This document shows positions 5,674-6,383 of a stretch of 6,383 nt of DNA, in pieces. The position numbers and the translations under genes were made by a program. This DNA is from an uncultured Prevotellaceae bacterium (GTDB lineage Bacteria; Bacteroidota; Bacteroidia; Bacteroidales; Bacteroidaceae). Every line of letters begins with the position of its first letter. Within the stretch, counting starts at the first letter, position 1. The notes beneath the pieces were generated by a model. It was not told where the DNA came from. It did not search any database and saw only the letters and a list, made by a program, of their open reading frames with translations. The stretch is taken from positions 1 through 6,383 of the forward strand of contig CAMKMK010000133.1 of NCBI GenBank assembly GCA_946413885.1, written 5' to 3'.

Positions 5674-6383
5674 TCACTTAACCAGCACCTTTTTGCGACC
5701 TACTACATAGAGACCGCGAGGAAGATCCTGGAGGCTTGCCTTGCGAGAGACATTGGAACGAACCAACCGGCCCTGCAAGTCATATACGTTCACGAAAGCA
5801 GGCTTATCTGTCTCCTCCGCCAACATCTCAACGGCATCAACAATACCACTCTCCACGTTGTAGAAAGTACCGTCCTCGTTCTTGCAAACCACGTTGTGTG
5901 ACTTGTCGAAGACGGGATGAGAATCCTGCCCAATGGTCTGGAACCAAACAATGGTCTCAGGATCTGTTTTCTCCTCGTTGAGCATGTAAGTCAATTCGCC
6001 ATTGATCATCTGCTCTTCAGTGAATGCAGTTACCTGCGTGCCACCCAGAGAAGTCAGACAATAGCAGTTGGTGAACGTAGCACTACCACGACGAGCGAAA
6101 TAGAGGTCGTAACTCTGAATACCTATCACCTCGCTGGTGGTCCAGCAATTATTTACAACTGCATTACTGCCCACCCATCCTGAGATAGCTGCAGATTCCT
6201 GAAGACCTTCAATACGACCTGTGGTGTAGCAGTTCTCCAACGTGAAGTGGCAAGTGCTACCCATGCAGCAGCCAATGATACCGCCTGCGTTGACACCAGT
6301 AGAAGTCACATTGCCTTCATTGCCCACATTCTGAATCAGGACTTCACCTGAACCCAGAGAGCAACCCACCAGAGCTGTGTAGG
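5674..6383 (-). CDS. GLUG-motif surface protein with T9SS-type C-terminal sorting domain, C-terminal part
   Basis: The frame runs open past the window edge (upstream codons read YTALVGCSLGS), so this is the 3' end of a longer gene; the in-frame GTG at 6367-6369 is inside the protein. At least three GLUG-type repeats are visible: ALVGCSLGSGEV then NVGNEGNV; AGGIIGCCMGSTCHF then ENCYTTGRI; and ISGWVGSNAVV then NNCWTTSEV. These stack as a beta-solenoid in large secreted Bacteroidales proteins. A linker with GELTYMLNEEKTDPETIVWF and HPVFDKSHNVV, a frequent ending of such proteins, leads to the last 40 or so residues: VYDLQGRLVRSN, LQDLPRGLYVV and a KKVLVK terminus. That tail resembles the Por/type IX secretion sorting domain, which directs export across the outer membrane and is then removed or exchanged. 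Binding partner unknown; it may act as an adhesin or glycan-associated protein. The stop is followed 3 bases later by a terminator-like hairpin. Confidence 0.82.
   Translation of the reverse strand, partial: YTALVGCSLGSGEVLIQNVGNEGNVTSTGVNAGGIIGCCMGSTCHFTLENCYTTGRIEGLQESAAISGWVGSNAVVNNCWTTSEVIGIQSYDLYFARRGSATFTNCYCLTSLGGTQVTAFTEEQMINGELTYMLNEEKTDPETIVWFQTIGQDSHPVFDKSHNVVCKNEDGTFYNVESGIVDAVEMLAEETDKPAFVNVYDLQGRLVRSNVSRKASLQDLPRGLYVVGRKKVLVK

Noticed and set aside
5662..6183. Several plus-strand open frames opposite the GLUG gene
   Set aside because: They are antisense to a clear protein-coding frame, overlap each other in different frames and show no family features.
6367..6369. GTG at 6367-6369 as the start of the GLUG protein
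   Set aside because: It falls inside a GLUG repeat (ALVGCSLGSG) and the frame continues open to the edge, so it is an internal valine codon.

Overview
The window looks like a piece of a Bacteroidales chromosome, most likely Prevotella/Segatella or a close relative. The clues are a GLUG-repeat surface protein ending in a Por/T9SS-type C-terminal sorting domain, a large secreted DUF6259-type glycan-active protein, a RhuM-family gene beside restriction-modification genes, and an intergenic promoter candidate that fits the Bacteroidetes -33/-7 pattern (TAnnTTTG) rather than the E. coli one. No rRNA, tRNA, CRISPR array or transposase is visible.

Left half (1 to about 3000, plus strand): a restriction-modification locus. 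It opens with the 3' part of a Type IIG restriction-methylase (Eco57I/TaqI type), cut by the window edge. Its TAA is followed, in the same reading frame and with no further stop, by about 77 codons that look like the C-terminal tail of a Type I methylase (HsdM). Four bases later comes an intact rhuM-family gene. Eight bases after rhuM is a start codon whose first residues (MTAQQLKK) resemble the start of many Bacteroidales HsdS specificity subunits, but the frame dies after 22 codons. The simplest reading is that a Type I cassette ordered hsdM-rhuM-hsdS has been gutted: the methylase body is replaced by a Type IIG gene, rhuM is kept, and hsdS is reduced to a stub. The specificity region of the Type IIG gene is also clearly more AT-rich than its flanks, which suggests domain exchange.

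Middle (2925 to 3309): a 385-base convergent intergenic region. It holds the hsdS stub, four imperfect copies of a heptamer, a promoter-like element embedded in a perfect palindrome, a perfect GC-rich hairpin, and a long AT-rich dyad. Together these could be a small transcription unit or a dispersed repeat.

Right half (3310 to 6383, minus strand): a 730-residue secreted protein of the DUF6259 type, probably a TIM-barrel glycoside hydrolase. Upstream of it on the same strand is the 3' end of a GLUG-motif protein with a T9SS-like tail, cut by the window edge. A terminator-like hairpin lies 3 bases after the GLUG gene's stop and a separate inverted repeat lies in the DUF6259 leader, so the two genes are probably transcribed separately although both products belong to the cell envelope or outside.

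The most interesting signal is the mosaic restriction locus. No new enzyme activity can be claimed from sequence alone.
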